Notes: generated by a model not told the origin, from the sequence alone. Counted from the stretch's first letter, positions 39,641 through 49,513 are shown. The stretch: 64,000 nt of DNA from Streptomyces sp. ISL-96 (GCF_018614035.1 NZ_JAGGPA010000021.1:1-64000); one strand, 5' to 3'. Numbers and translations are program-made.

Positions 39641-41823
39641 CAGGCGGGGTCTCCGTACTGGATGCCGCGGCCGTTGGTACCGAGGTAGACGCGGCCGTGG
39701 ATGCGGGGGTCGCCCGTGATGGCTTCGCCGGTCCAGCCCCACTGGTGGCTGTCGTCGTTGATCCGCACCCAGCTGCGCGCCTCGTCGTCGGAGCGGTATA
39801 CGCCGACGAATCCTTCGGTGGCGCCGGTGTGGAAGATCGCCGGGTAGCCGCCGGTCGTGGCCGCCCGGCCGAAGCCGAGGGTGTGCGAGGCCCAGCAGCT
39901 GGTGATCTTGGTGAAGCCGGTGCCTCCGTCGGTGGAGCGGTAGAGGCCGTTCGACTTGGCCGAGAGCCACAGGTCACCGGTCCGGCCGGGAGCCGCGGCG
40001 ATCTTGAACTGGGCGTCCCCGGAGGGGAGTCCGGTCGCCCGCGCGACGAAGGAAAGGCCACCGTCCGTGCTGGCGTACAGCGTTCCCGCAGCGGTGTCGT
40101 ACGCGTAGAAGCGCGCCGGATCGACCGGGTCGGCCACCGGCGTGGCGCCCTTCGGGAAGGAGGGCACCTCGGCCCAGGTGGCTCCGTTGTCGGTGGAACG
40201 GTGGGCAGGGTGCCTGGTCCCGTCCCAGTGGACGAAGGACCAGAGGAGCGTCTTGCCGTTCGCGCTCGTCGCGATCGGGCCGGGCGCGCTGTTGGCGAGC
40301 GACGGCTGGGCCGCGAAGGGCGCCCAGGTCCGGCCGCCGTCGTTCGAGTACGAGCCGTTGCCGTGGTCGCCCCAGCCCGCCCGTACGACGAACGACGGCA
40401 CGAGCGCGGCCTGGGCGAGTCCGGTGGCTGATCCCATGACCGGGTTCGACGCCATGCCCGACGGCGGGGAGGCCGTCAGCTGCTCGTGGTACATCACGCC
40501 GATGTCCCCGAGCCCGCTGATCAGATGGGCCGTACCGGACGGCGGCGAGATCAGCTGACGGACGGCGGCCTCCTCCAGGCCACGGATCTGCGGGGCCCAC
40601 CGGACCAGGTCGCGGGTGCCGTAGAGGGTGGCTCCCGTGCCGTACACGATGTGTTTCGAGTCGTACGGATCGATGGCGAGGGTCTGTATCCACCAGCCGA
40701 ACTTCGGTTGCGCCTCGCCCCACTTGAGGTAGGGCGTCTCGGTGACGTCGAGTACGGCGGTGTCCTTGAGGGAGGTCCAGCTTCGTCCCGCGTCGGTGGA
40801 GCGGAACAGGGTGTCGACCGCCGACCAGCGGTTGTTGGTGGACACCACCACCGTGCCGCCGCGCGACGCGTCGACGGACAGGCCGCCGTAGCCGAAGGCG
40901 CCCTTCTCCGGGGTCACGTCGGTCCACGTGCCGGTCACGGTGTCCAGGCGGTGGACGGAGCCGGCGGTCTGGTTGTTGGGGCCCGGCGTGTTGGCGTAGC
41001 TGACGTACAGCGCGCGGGTACGGGCGTCGTACGCGGCGTGGATGGGCACCTTGGCCGATTCGCCGGCCGGCTGACCGGGTACGGGCTCCCATCCCGAGGC
41101 CGTGGTGCTGCGCAGCAGCGCCGTTCCGCCGTCGCCCCACCCCGCGTACACGACACGGCCCGCGGCAGCGAGGAAAGTGATGCCCTGGCCGGTGGCCGAG
41201 GGCTGGGCGGGGAAGGGCGAGGGGGACCAGCTCGCGCCCCCGTCGGCGGACTTCAGCAGGCCGTCGTGACGGGTGCCGAGCCAGAGCGTGTTGCTGTCGC
41301 GCGGATCCACGAGAAGCCGCTCGCCGGTGCCGCGGCCGTCCTCGTTGGCGCCGAGCTTCACCGTGAGGTCGCTACGCCGCCAGGTCGCGCCCCGGTCGGT
41401 GGAGCGGAGCACGGCGCCGTTCCCGGCCCAGGGCTGGGCGTACGTACCGAGGGCGAGGTACAGCCGCTCGGGGCGGGCCGGGTCGACGGCCATGGCCTCG
41501 ACGCCGAGCAGGTTCCAGTCGTCCCAGCCGAGGTGGTCGGTGAGCGGGATCCAGGACGCGGTCCTGTCGTCCCAGCGGTACGCGCCGCCGATGTCCGTCC
41601 GGGCGTACGCCAGCCCGCGTACGGCCGGGTGGAACAGTACGCCGGTGATGAAGCCGGTGCCGCCGATGAAGACGTTGCGCCAGCGGTAGGGCTGGGCGGC
41701 GGCGGCCTCGGCTGCGGCGCGCGCCGGGCTGTGCACGGCCGGGAGGGCGGAGAGAGCGGCCGCTCCGGCTGCTCCGGCGAGCATGACTCTTCTGCTGGGG
41801 ATAGGCGTGGTCATGACATCCAT
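39640..41823 (-). CDS. Secreted GH74 xyloglucanase-like enzyme
   Basis: 727-residue exported protein with a Tat-like leader (SRRVMLAGAAGAAAL, cleavage near ARA). Two tandem seven-bladed propellers are made of BNR/Asp-box repeats (STDRGATW, SADGGASW, STDAGRSW, SNDGGRTW, STDNGATW, STDGGTGF). The GH74 catalytic acids fit YARTDIGGAYRWD near residue 75 and GWGDHGNGSYS near residue 475. Such enzymes cut the glucan backbone of xyloglucan, endo or from the reducing end. No cellulose-binding module is attached. ATG 41823 or 41814 are both possible; AGGAAG precedes the first. Confidence 0.85.
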   Translation of the reverse strand: MDVMTTPIPSRRVMLAGAAGAAALSALPAVHSPARAAAEAAAAQPYRWRNVFIGGTGFITGVLFHPAVRGLAYARTDIGGAYRWDDRTASWIPLTDHLGWDDWNLLGVEAMAVDPARPERLYLALGTYAQPWAGNGAVLRSTDRGATWRRSDLTVKLGANEDGRGTGERLLVDPRDSNTLWLGTRHDGLLKSADGGASWSPSPFPAQPSATGQGITFLAAAGRVVYAGWGDGGTALLRSTTASGWEPVPGQPAGESAKVPIHAAYDARTRALYVSYANTPGPNNQTAGSVHRLDTVTGTWTDVTPEKGAFGYGGLSVDASRGGTVVVSTNNRWSAVDTLFRSTDAGRSWTSLKDTAVLDVTETPYLKWGEAQPKFGWWIQTLAIDPYDSKHIVYGTGATLYGTRDLVRWAPQIRGLEEAAVRQLISPPSGTAHLISGLGDIGVMYHEQLTASPPSGMASNPVMGSATGLAQAALVPSFVVRAGWGDHGNGSYSNDGGRTWAPFAAQPSLANSAPGPIATSANGKTLLWSFVHWDGTRHPAHRSTDNGATWAEVPSFPKGATPVADPVDPARFYAYDTAAGTLYASTDGGLSFVARATGLPSGDAQFKIAAAPGRTGDLWLSAKSNGLYRSTDGGTGFTKITSCWASHTLGFGRAATTGGYPAIFHTGATEGFVGVYRSDDEARSWVRINDDSHQWGWTGEAITGDPRIHGRVYLGTNGRGIQYGDPA

Positions 41824-41931
41824 CGCTTCCTGGTGGGGGTGGGGAAGGGAGATGCGAAGGTCTGGAGCCCGTCGTACCCGGCCGGACAGGTACGGCCGGA
41901 TACGACGGGGGATTGAGGGAAGAGCCGGAGG

Positions 41932-42885
41932 TCAGCCCTTGACGGCGCCGATCAGCATGCCCTTCTGGAAATGCTTCTGCACGAACGGCGACATCGCCGC
42001 GACGGGGATCAGCGCCAGGACCATCACGGCCATCTGCACCGCGAGGCTGCTGAGCGCTCCACTGCTGACCGCCTGACCCATCGCGCCCGGCGGAACCTGG
42101 TGCTGGAGCACGAGCTGACGAAGGATCATCTGGAGTGGATACTTTGCGCTGTCCTGGATGTAGAGCATGGCGTTGAACCACTGGCTCCAGTACCCGACGG
42201 CGTAGAAGAGCGAGATCACCGCCACGACCGCGCGGGACAGCGGCATGACGATGGTGAACAGGATGCGCCACTCCCCGGCGCCGTCGATGCGGGCGCTCTC
42301 GATCAGCTCGGGAGCGGTCCCCATGAAGAAGGCGCGCAGCACCAGGATGTTGAAGACGCTGATCGCGCTCGGCAGGATCATCGACCAGTAGCTGTCCTGC
42401 AGGCCGATTCCGGTGACGAGCAGATACGTCGGGATGAGCCCGGCACCGAAGAACATCGTGACCATCAGCATCATCAGCAGCGGCCGGTGCCCGAAAGACC
42501 CCACCCGCGACAGCCCGTACGCGCACAGCACGGACACGGCCATGCTGAAGACGGTGCCGACCACCGTGAGCCCGACGCTGACCAGCGCCGCGCGCGTCAC
42601 CGCGCCACCGCTCAGCAGCGCCTCGTACGCCTCGAAGGTGATCGTCCCCGGCCAGATCACCAGACCCCCGGCCTCCGTGATGGTCTTGTTGTCCGAGAGG
42701 CTGGTGACGAGGACGACCCACAGCGGCCCGAGCACGACCAGGCAGATGGCGACGAGGGACAGCCCCTTCAGGCCCTGCCCGATCCTGGTCGGCTCCTCCT
42801 CCCACACCGGGCGCCGGCCGGTGCGGTCGATTCTCTGGAGCGGGGTTTCCACCTTGCCCTGCGGATCCACGAGTACGGCGGTCAT
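41932..42885 (-). CDS. ABC transporter permease (LplC/YtcP type)
   Basis: 317 residues, six spans, EAA-like loop ELIESARIDGAGEWRILFTIVMP, and the family C-terminus VQKHFQKGMLIGAVKG. This permease subtype accompanies large LplA-like binding proteins that import complex oligosaccharides. ATGA overlap with the partner permease. The 108-bp gap to the GH74 gene contains no strong terminator. Confidence 0.86.
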   Translation of the reverse strand: MTAVLVDPQGKVETPLQRIDRTGRRPVWEEEPTRIGQGLKGLSLVAICLVVLGPLWVVLVTSLSDNKTITEAGGLVIWPGTITFEAYEALLSGGAVTRAALVSVGLTVVGTVFSMAVSVLCAYGLSRVGSFGHRPLLMMLMVTMFFGAGLIPTYLLVTGIGLQDSYWSMILPSAISVFNILVLRAFFMGTAPELIESARIDGAGEWRILFTIVMPLSRAVVAVISLFYAVGYWSQWFNAMLYIQDSAKYPLQMILRQLVLQHQVPPGAMGQAVSSGALSSLAVQMAVMVLALIPVAAMSPFVQKHFQKGMLIGAVKG

Positions 42886-43826
42886 CGCTTCGAGTACACC
42901 CCCTGCTCACCCAGCAGGTGAGCGACCTTGTTGGCCAGCAGCACCATGAGCACGCTGAACACGCCCTTGAAGATTCCGGCGGCGGTCGCGTAGCCGAAGT
43001 CACCGGTCTTGACGCCCGTCCACCAGATGTAGGTGTCCAGCACCTCCGCCGCACCGGCGCCGACCTGATCGCGCTGGAGCAGGATCTGCTCGAAGTCGAG
43101 GTTGAGCGCGCTGCCGACGCGCAGCACCAGCAGCAGGGCGATGACCGGCCGCAGCGCGGGCAGCGTGATGTGCCACATGCGGCGCCAGCGCCCGGCGCCG
43201 TCCACGGCAGCGGCTTCGTACAGCTCACTGTTGACGGCGGCGAGCGCGGCGAGGAAGACGATCACTCCCCACCCGGCGTCCTTCCACACCGACTGGGCGG
43301 TGAGCAGGAACTTGAAGAACTCCGGGTCGGTCATCAGGTCGAAACCCTCGATGCCGCGCTGTCGCAACTGCTGTGCGATCAGCCCGGCGCCGCCCAGCAT
43401 CTGCTGGAAGACGGTGACGACCAGGACCCAGGAGAAGAAGTGCGGGAGATAGATGATGCCCTGCACCCATGCCCTGAGACGGTCGCTGAGCACGCTGTTG
43501 AGCAGCAGGGCGAGGGCGATGGGGATCGGGAAGAAGAGAACCAGCTGGGTGAAGAAGATGACCAGCGTGTTCACCAGGACGTCCCAGAACCGGTTGTCCA
43601 GGAAGAGCCGTTCGAAGTTGTACGTCCCCACGAACGGGCTGCCGGTGATGCCCGCGCCGTAGGGGTCGTACTCCTGGAACGCGACGACGTTGCCGAGCAG
43701 CGGCACATAGTTGAAGACGAGCAGCAGCACGATGGCCGGCACGGTCATCAGGAGCAGGGTCCGGTCGCGCAGAAATCTCTGGCGGCGGGTGATGCCGCCG
43801 GTGGGGGCGGCGGTCTTGCTTCTCAC
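42882..43826 (-). CDS. ABC transporter permease (LplB type)
   Basis: 314 residues beginning VRSKTAAPTGG; the first helix is MTVPAIVLLLVFNYVPLLG, and the EAA loop is ELYEAAAVDGAGRWRRMWHITLP. GTG 43826 is chosen for its GTGA overlap with the binding-protein stop; a start 13 codons upstream would overlap that gene more. Predicted xyloglucan oligosaccharide importer. Confidence 0.86.
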   Translation of the reverse strand: MRSKTAAPTGGITRRQRFLRDRTLLLMTVPAIVLLLVFNYVPLLGNVVAFQEYDPYGAGITGSPFVGTYNFERLFLDNRFWDVLVNTLVIFFTQLVLFFPIPIALALLLNSVLSDRLRAWVQGIIYLPHFFSWVLVVTVFQQMLGGAGLIAQQLRQRGIEGFDLMTDPEFFKFLLTAQSVWKDAGWGVIVFLAALAAVNSELYEAAAVDGAGRWRRMWHITLPALRPVIALLLVLRVGSALNLDFEQILLQRDQVGAGAAEVLDTYIWWTGVKTGDFGYATAAGIFKGVFSVLMVLLANKVAHLLGEQGVYSKR

Positions 43827-45490
43827 TGGCCGGAGCCCTGCTTCGCCAGGATGTCGGCGTACCACTTGCGCAGTTCGTCGCCACCGCTCTTCTTCCAGGT
43901 GTTCAGGGCCTCTTCCACGTCGCTGACCTTCTTGCGGCCGCGCCGGATGTCTTTCTGGAAGTCGTCGAAGGGGGTGTAGAGGGAGGCGTAACGCTGCGGC
44001 TCGACGATCTGCATGCCGAAGAAGAGGGGCTTCTTGATGTGCGGGGCCTGGCGTGCCATCCAGCCCGCGTACTCCTTTGCCACCTCCGGGAAGTCGGGGT
44101 AGGCGATGACGCTCGGCGGGGAGGCGAAGAACAGGTAGGTGGAGGGCTGAGCCTCCTGGACACCCCGGTCGGTGCGGACCGGGACACCTTTCTTCATCTC
44201 ATAGTGGGTCCCCTCGACGCCGAAGTTGATGAGCTGGAACTCCTTGGTGCCGTACGGCGCGGCCGCGTAGTCGACGAGGGCCAGCAGCTCCTCGATCTTC
44301 GCCTTCGGCAGGTTCTTGTTGATGAAGGAGAAGATCCCGGCCGGCGGGTCCTGGTAGAGGACCGGCTTCCCGCCGTCGGAGCTGAAGAGGTCGAGCGCCC
44401 GCATGTCGAACTTCGGGTTGGCCTTGGCCTGTTCCGAGACCATGCCCTGCCAGGCGCCGGTGCCGTCGTTGTACATCAGCACACCGCCGCTGGTGAACCG
44501 GATCTTGGCGTCGGCGTCCTTGTTGGCCTCGGCGTCGGGGTGGACCACCCCGGCGTCGTGCAGCTTGCGGGCGAAGGCGAGCGCTTCCCGGTACTCGGCG
44601 GTCTCAATCTTGTGCACGAGCTTGTCGCCGTCGAGCTGCCAGTAGTGCGGAGCGTCGGGAAGCACGCCGAAGATCTTCTGGATGCAGACCCACAGATCGT
44701 CGAAGGCCCACACCTTCTTCTTGGCGTCGGTGTACTCCTTGCCGAAGGCGAGCAGTTCATCGGCGCTGGTGGGCAGCGTCGCACCGAGCCCGTCGAGGAG
44801 ATCCTTCCGGTAGAAGATCGCGTTGCCGATGATGGGCGAGGGCATCGGCAGTCCGCGCAGCTTGCCGCCGAAGACCGACATCTGCCATGCCCCGGTGGGG
44901 ATGTTGGCGAGGTTCGGGTACTTCTCGACCTTGTCGCCGGAGAGATACGGACCCAGGTCGGCGAACTTGCTGACGATCGCGTTGCGGATCTGACCCTGGA
45001 AGTTCCAGCCGGGGATGGTGACGATGTCGGCGATGTCGGATCCGGCGAGTACGGCGCCGATTTTCTCCTGGTAGGTGTTGCCGTCCTGCGGGTCGAAAAC
45101 GACGGTGGCGCCCAGCGCCTTGTTGACGGCCGTGTAGTAGGCGTTGTCCTTCTTCGGCACGGTCCCCCAGATGGGGGTCATGGCCTTGAAGGTGCCGCCC
45201 TTGCCGGGCGTCCCCTTGACCGAAGTGACCAGCGGGTCGGGCAGCTTGGTGAAGCCGGCGCTGGAGCCGTTGACGCTCGGGATGTCCGGGCTGACCAGGT
45301 TCGCGGGTACGTACTTCGGGAGGATGGCTTTGAGCGCCTTGCCCCCGGTCGCACCTTCCTTGCCGCCGCCCTGCGCGGGCCCGCCGCACGCGGCGAGCAG
45401 CGGCGATCCACCGGCCACCGCGACGGCGGCGACCGCCGTGGAGGCGAGGAAGCTTCTCCGGCTCGGGGTGGAGGGGGAGTTCGGCGTCAT
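43823..45490 (-). CDS. Tat-exported oligosaccharide-binding lipoprotein (LplA type)
   Basis: 555-residue binding protein, the large size typical of LplA/YtcQ proteins. Twin-arginine leader SRRSFLAST and lipobox LLAAC (Cys near 35). Mature motifs include GNTYQEKIGAVLAGSDIADI and NAIFYRKDLLDGLG. First gene of the minus-strand xyloglucan operon; its promoter region shares an AAGCGCTT palindrome with the GH3 gene. The ligand is probably a xylogluco-oligosaccharide by context only. Confidence 0.86.
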   Translation of the reverse strand: MTPNSPSTPSRRSFLASTAVAAVAVAGGSPLLAACGGPAQGGGKEGATGGKALKAILPKYVPANLVSPDIPSVNGSSAGFTKLPDPLVTSVKGTPGKGGTFKAMTPIWGTVPKKDNAYYTAVNKALGATVVFDPQDGNTYQEKIGAVLAGSDIADIVTIPGWNFQGQIRNAIVSKFADLGPYLSGDKVEKYPNLANIPTGAWQMSVFGGKLRGLPMPSPIIGNAIFYRKDLLDGLGATLPTSADELLAFGKEYTDAKKKVWAFDDLWVCIQKIFGVLPDAPHYWQLDGDKLVHKIETAEYREALAFARKLHDAGVVHPDAEANKDADAKIRFTSGGVLMYNDGTGAWQGMVSEQAKANPKFDMRALDLFSSDGGKPVLYQDPPAGIFSFINKNLPKAKIEELLALVDYAAAPYGTKEFQLINFGVEGTHYEMKKGVPVRTDRGVQEAQPSTYLFFASPPSVIAYPDFPEVAKEYAGWMARQAPHIKKPLFFGMQIVEPQRYASLYTPFDDFQKDIRRGRKKVSDVEEALNTWKKSGGDELRKWYADILAKQGSGQ

Positions 45491-45630
45491 TGCGTCAACC
45501 CTTCATGGCGCGCCTGGACACCCGGCGGAGGCCCGCCGGTCGGCTGCGGTTTCTGAAGTGGAACTGGCGTAACTGGCTTGGCTGAAGCGGGGGATGAGGA
45601 GATGAAACCACTGCTGGTCCGCCCTCATCG

Positions 45631-45644
45631 TCGAAGCGCTTCGA
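45631..45644. promoter_or_regulatory. AAGCGCTT-core operator, binding-protein side
   Basis: TCGAAGCGCTTCGA, perfect palindrome, 141 bp upstream of the start at 45490. Confidence 0.6.
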
Positions 45645-45802
45645 TGTTGCTGCGAGGTTAAGTGAACGCTTCTGACCGCACAAGAGTCGAAGCCAAGATT
45701 CCTCGGATGTTACGGGCGGGGTGGTGGTGCTGAGCGGTGGGCGGAATGCGTGACGGCGTGGTGGTGAAGCGTCTTGACACCCGAGCTCTGTGAGCAAGAG
45801 CA

Positions 45803-45816
45803 TCGAAGCGCTTCGA
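45803..45816. promoter_or_regulatory. AAGCGCTT-core operator, GH3 side
   Basis: TCGAAGCGCTTCGA, identical to the site at 45631, 34 bp before the GH3 GTG. Confidence 0.6.
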
Positions 45817-45850
45817 AAGTCCACTGGCCCATGACCGAGGGGAACCGCAC

Positions 45851-48706
45851 GTGACTGCAGACCTGTCCGCCCACCAGCCGCCTGCCTTCCGGGACCCGGA
45901 CCTGCCCTTCGGTAAGCGGGCGGAGGATCTGCTGGGCCGGCTGACGATCGACGAACGGATCGCGATGCTCCACCAGTTCGCGCCCGCCGTGGACCGGCTG
46001 GACCTCCCGGCCTTCCGCACCGGACAGGAGGCTCTGCACGGGGTGGCATGGATGGGCCCCGCGACCGTCTTCCCGCAGGCCGTCGGGCTCGGCGCGAGCT
46101 GGAACGAGGACCTGGTGCGCCGGGTCGGCGAAGCCGTCTCCCGCGAAGCGCGCGCCATGCGCGCGCACGACGACCGCATCGGCCTCAACGTCTGGGCGCC
46201 CACGGTCAACCTGCTCCGCAACCCGCTGTGGGGCCGCGGCGAGGAGGGCTACTCCGAGGACGTTGCACTCACCTCCGCCATCGCCGTCGCGTACACCCGG
46301 GGCCTGCGCGGCGACCACCCGCACTACTGGCGAACAGCGCCCGTACTCAAGCACTGGCTCGCCCACAACAACGAGACCGACCGGGACACTTCGTCCGCCT
46401 CCGTCAGGCCGCGCGTGCTGCACGAGTACGATCTGCGCGCCTTCCGGGCTGCCGTCGAGGCGGGTGCGGTCGCCGGGGTGATGCCCGCGTACAACCTGGT
46501 CAACGGCCGCCCCAACCACCTCTCGCCGTATCTGCGCGAGCACTTGCGCACCTGGACCGAACAGCACCTGTTCGTCTGCTCGGACGCCGGCGCACCCAGC
46601 AACCTCGCCGATTCGCAGCACTACTTCGACACCCACGAGGAAGCGACGGCCGCGGCACTGCTGGCGGGCGTCGACAGCTTCACCGACCTCGGCACGGACG
46701 GATCGACGACCGTGGCCCGGGTACGCGCCGCGCTCGACCAGGGCCTGATCGACGAGTCCGATATCGACACGGCCGTCCTGCGGCAGCTGTATGTACGCCT
46801 CATCCTGGGCGAGTTCGACCCGGACCTCGATCCGCACGCGCAGGTGACGGACTTCGACACCCCCGCCCACCGCCAACTCGCTCAAGAAGCCGCCGAACAG
46901 GCGGTGGTCCTGCTGAAGAACGACGGCCTGCTGCCTCTCGACCCGACCGCCGAGCCGCGCATCGCCGTCGTCGGACCACTCGCCGACGAGTGCAAACTCG
47001 ACTGGTACAGCGGCACCTTGATGCACAGCTCCACGCCGCTCGACGGAGTGCGGGAACGGTTCGGCCACGACAGGGTGACGTACGCGGAAGGCGCGGACCG
47101 GGTACGGCTGCGCTGCGCGGCCGGGGCCCTGCACGTTCCGGACAGCGATGCGCCCGCCGAGGCGCGGGGAGCGGAGGGGGCGCTGGACCCGGCGCTGCTG
47201 GCGGGCCGCACCGACCTCCCGCCGCTGACGGTCGGCGTCGGAGGCACCGAATTCGCCCTGACCGACTGGGGAGACGGAGTCCTGACCCTGCGCGCGCCGG
47301 ACGCCCGGTACCTCTCGGTGGCCGACGACGGCTTCGTACGGGCCTCCGCCGACCAGCCGGGCGGCTGGTTCGTCCAGGAGACCTTCCGTCTCGAACCTCA
47401 TGGCAGCGGGCATCTCCTCAAGCACATGGCGACGGGTGGTTACGTCTCTGTCGCCGCCGACGGCGTGAAGGTTGCCGCGGAGGGTGAGATTTTTTCCGTC
47501 GAGTTCGTGGAGCGCGGCGAGGAGGCGGTGGCCCGCGTGGCGGCGACCGCGGATGTGGTGATCGTGGTCGGGGGCAACGACCCGCACATCAACGGCCGCG
47601 AGACCGAGGACCGTACGACTCTGGCCCTTCCGGACCACCAGGACCGGCTGTGGCGCGCCGCCCGCGCCGCGAATCCGCGCACCGCGCTGGTGCTCGTCTC
47701 GTCGTACCCGTACGCCGTCCCGGAAGCCGCCACCGGGCTTTCGGCGCTGCTGTGGACGGCGCACGGCGGCCAGGCGGCGGGCACGGCCCTGGCGAGAGTC
47801 CTTGCCGGTGATGTCTCGCCCGCGGGGCGGCTGCCGCAGACGTGGTACGCCGCCGATTCCGACCTGCCGGGGCTGCTCGACTACGACATCATCGGCAGCC
47901 GCCAGACGTACCTGTACTACGAAGGCACACCGCTCTTCCCGTTCGGTCACGGCCTGTCGTACTCCTCCTTCGCGTACGAGGACGTGTCCGCCACCGTCGA
48001 AGCGGATGCGGTACGAGTCGCCCTCACCGTGACGAACACGGGCGCCGTAGCGGCGGACGAGGTCGCGCAGCTGTACGTGCGGGCACTGGACGCTCGCGTC
48101 CCGCGCCCGCTGCGCGAACTCGTGGGCCACCGCCGCGTCCACCTCGCGCCCGGCGCCGTGCGGCGGCTGGAGTTCGAGGTCCATGTCGCCTCCGCGCTCG
48201 GCTTCTGGGACGTGGCGCACGGCCGCTGGACGGTCGATCCCGGTCGTTACGAATTCCTGGCCGGCGCTTCGAGTACGGACATCCGCGGCACCGCGACCGT
48301 ACGGATCGACGGCGAGGCGCCGACGCCGCGCCCGGTCCTGGCGGAGGGCATCGCGGCGGTGGACTACGACGAGCAGCGCGGCACGCAGATCGTGGACCGG
48401 TCGAAGGTGGCGGGCGATGCGGTGACGCCGGTGGCGGGGGAGCGGGGGGAACTGTCCTTCCGCGACTGCGACTTCGGCGCGGCGGGTGCGGCGTCCGTGT
48501 CGGTCACGGTCTCGGCGACGGCGCCGGGCGCTGTGACCCTGACCCTGGCGGACGGCACGCCGTTGGCGGCGATCGAGGTACCGGCGACGGGGGGTCGGTA
48601 CGCCTACGAGGTGCTGAGCGCGGCGATCGGCGTGTCCGGCGTCCAGGACATCCGGGCCGAACTACGAGGCCCGGTCCGCCTGGCGGAGCTGACTTTCACA
48701 CCCTGA
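45851..48706 (+). CDS. GH3 glycosidase with inserted beta-trefoil-like domain
   Basis: 951-residue intracellular enzyme, probably a beta-glucosidase or beta-xylosidase on xyloglucan oligosaccharides. N-terminal (alpha/beta)8 domain with KHWLAHNN and nucleophile D245 in CSDAGAP; alpha/beta sandwich domain from about 350 with VVLLKNDGLLPL. A segment of about 100 residues (roughly 430-545; LRAPDARYLSVADDG... FRLEPHGSGHLLKHMATGG) is inserted within the sandwich and looks like a fascin-type beta-trefoil. An FN3-like domain (about 700-810) and a C-terminal jelly-roll resembling CBM6 (about 840-951) follow. GAGGGGAA precedes the GTG start. No signal peptide. Confidence 0.88.
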   Translation: MTADLSAHQPPAFRDPDLPFGKRAEDLLGRLTIDERIAMLHQFAPAVDRLDLPAFRTGQEALHGVAWMGPATVFPQAVGLGASWNEDLVRRVGEAVSREARAMRAHDDRIGLNVWAPTVNLLRNPLWGRGEEGYSEDVALTSAIAVAYTRGLRGDHPHYWRTAPVLKHWLAHNNETDRDTSSASVRPRVLHEYDLRAFRAAVEAGAVAGVMPAYNLVNGRPNHLSPYLREHLRTWTEQHLFVCSDAGAPSNLADSQHYFDTHEEATAAALLAGVDSFTDLGTDGSTTVARVRAALDQGLIDESDIDTAVLRQLYVRLILGEFDPDLDPHAQVTDFDTPAHRQLAQEAAEQAVVLLKNDGLLPLDPTAEPRIAVVGPLADECKLDWYSGTLMHSSTPLDGVRERFGHDRVTYAEGADRVRLRCAAGALHVPDSDAPAEARGAEGALDPALLAGRTDLPPLTVGVGGTEFALTDWGDGVLTLRAPDARYLSVADDGFVRASADQPGGWFVQETFRLEPHGSGHLLKHMATGGYVSVAADGVKVAAEGEIFSVEFVERGEEAVARVAATADVVIVVGGNDPHINGRETEDRTTLALPDHQDRLWRAARAANPRTALVLVSSYPYAVPEAATGLSALLWTAHGGQAAGTALARVLAGDVSPAGRLPQTWYAADSDLPGLLDYDIIGSRQTYLYYEGTPLFPFGHGLSYSSFAYEDVSATVEADAVRVALTVTNTGAVAADEVAQLYVRALDARVPRPLRELVGHRRVHLAPGAVRRLEFEVHVASALGFWDVAHGRWTVDPGRYEFLAGASSTDIRGTATVRIDGEAPTPRPVLAEGIAAVDYDEQRGTQIVDRSKVAGDAVTPVAGERGELSFRDCDFGAAGAASVSVTVSATAPGAVTLTLADGTPLAAIEVPATGGRYAYEVLSAAIGVSGVQDIRAELRGPVRLAELTFTP

Positions 48707-48763
48707 CGCCTGCGGCGGGCTTCCCCCAGCCCCCGGACAACACAGACGCCCTTCGGGCGTGTC

Positions 48764-48808
48764 CTCAATCGCCGGACGGGCTCTTATGGAGCCCCTCCGG
48801 CGATTGAG
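48764..48808 (+). terminator. Terminator after GH3
   Basis: Long hairpin: CTCAATCGCCGGACGGGCTC pairs, with one bulge, with the run ending TCCGGCGATTGAG at 48808. It is preceded by a smaller GACGCCC-TTC-GGGCGTG hairpin near 48745-48762. This style of repeat-like terminator is common in Streptomyces. Confidence 0.7.
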
Positions 48809-48884
48809 GAGCGGGGTCTGGGGCAGCGCCCCAGTTTCGGGAAGCCCCGATGTTCCAGACTGACACTTCTGGAGTGGTCGGGGC

Positions 48885-49502
48885 ATGGTCGCAGCATCGC
48901 AGGTCACCACGTCGGGGAATGTGTTGGTCTCCAACGGTGACGTTGCCGTGAACCCGAAGGGGTTCGATGGGCTGCGAAAGCGCCTCATGGGAAGTCAGGT
49001 GGTGGACGCCAATGGTGTCGGACCTATTGCCGACGGATACGACTTTTTCGATGCCCTGGACGCGCTGACTGCTCAGGTGCGCGGGATCACAGGAGCGAAC
49101 GGCGCTCTATACATGAACAGTGCGATCCTCGCCAAGGTCATTTCCGGCTTCCGTCGGCTCGGCGGCGGAGAACTCTTGACCAGCGAAATTGCCGGAAAAC
49201 GCGCCACCTCGTGGAATGGGGTTCCGCTGCTGGATGCCGGACAGAGGCTCGACGGCACGGACGTACTGCCGCTTACGACTGGAGCGGACGGCAAGATAAC
49301 CGGCGATATCTACGCCGTTCGCTACGGCTCATCCGAAGCCGACGCAGGTGTAACCGGCTTGGCCAACGGAGGAGTTCAGGCAACCGACTTGGGTGAGGCA
49401 CACGACAAACCCGTCTACCGGACGCGCATCGACTTCTACTGCGGTATAGCGCTGTTCGGCGGCAAGGCTGCGGCGCGCTTGACTGGCGTACTGAACGGCT
49501 GA
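48885..49502 (+). pseudogene. Phage major capsid protein, C-terminal part
   Basis: About 205 codons whose body reads like the second half of an HK97-type major capsid protein: VAVNPKGFDGLRKRLMG, ALYMNSAILAKVISGFRR, SWNGVPLLDAG, GDIYAVRYGSSEADAGVTGL and a terminal VYRTRIDFYCGIALFGGKAAARL. The N-terminal arm and E-loop half are missing. No portal, protease, terminase or tail gene accompanies it, so it marks a prophage remnant or a capsid-borrowing element. The ATG used is simply the first in frame and may not be a real start. Confidence 0.65.
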
Positions 49503-49513
49503 CCACATCACAG

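Larger units (their letters stand above)
45491..45850. other. Divergent regulatory gap between LplA-type gene and GH3
   Basis: 360 bp without a gene. It holds two matching 14-bp palindromes, one near each gene; nothing else is recognised. Confidence 0.65.

Noticed and set aside
48885..49502. Capsid gene as an encapsulin nanocompartment.
   Set aside because: The N-terminal half of the HK97 fold is missing and no cargo enzyme lies beside it, so a phage remnant is more likely.
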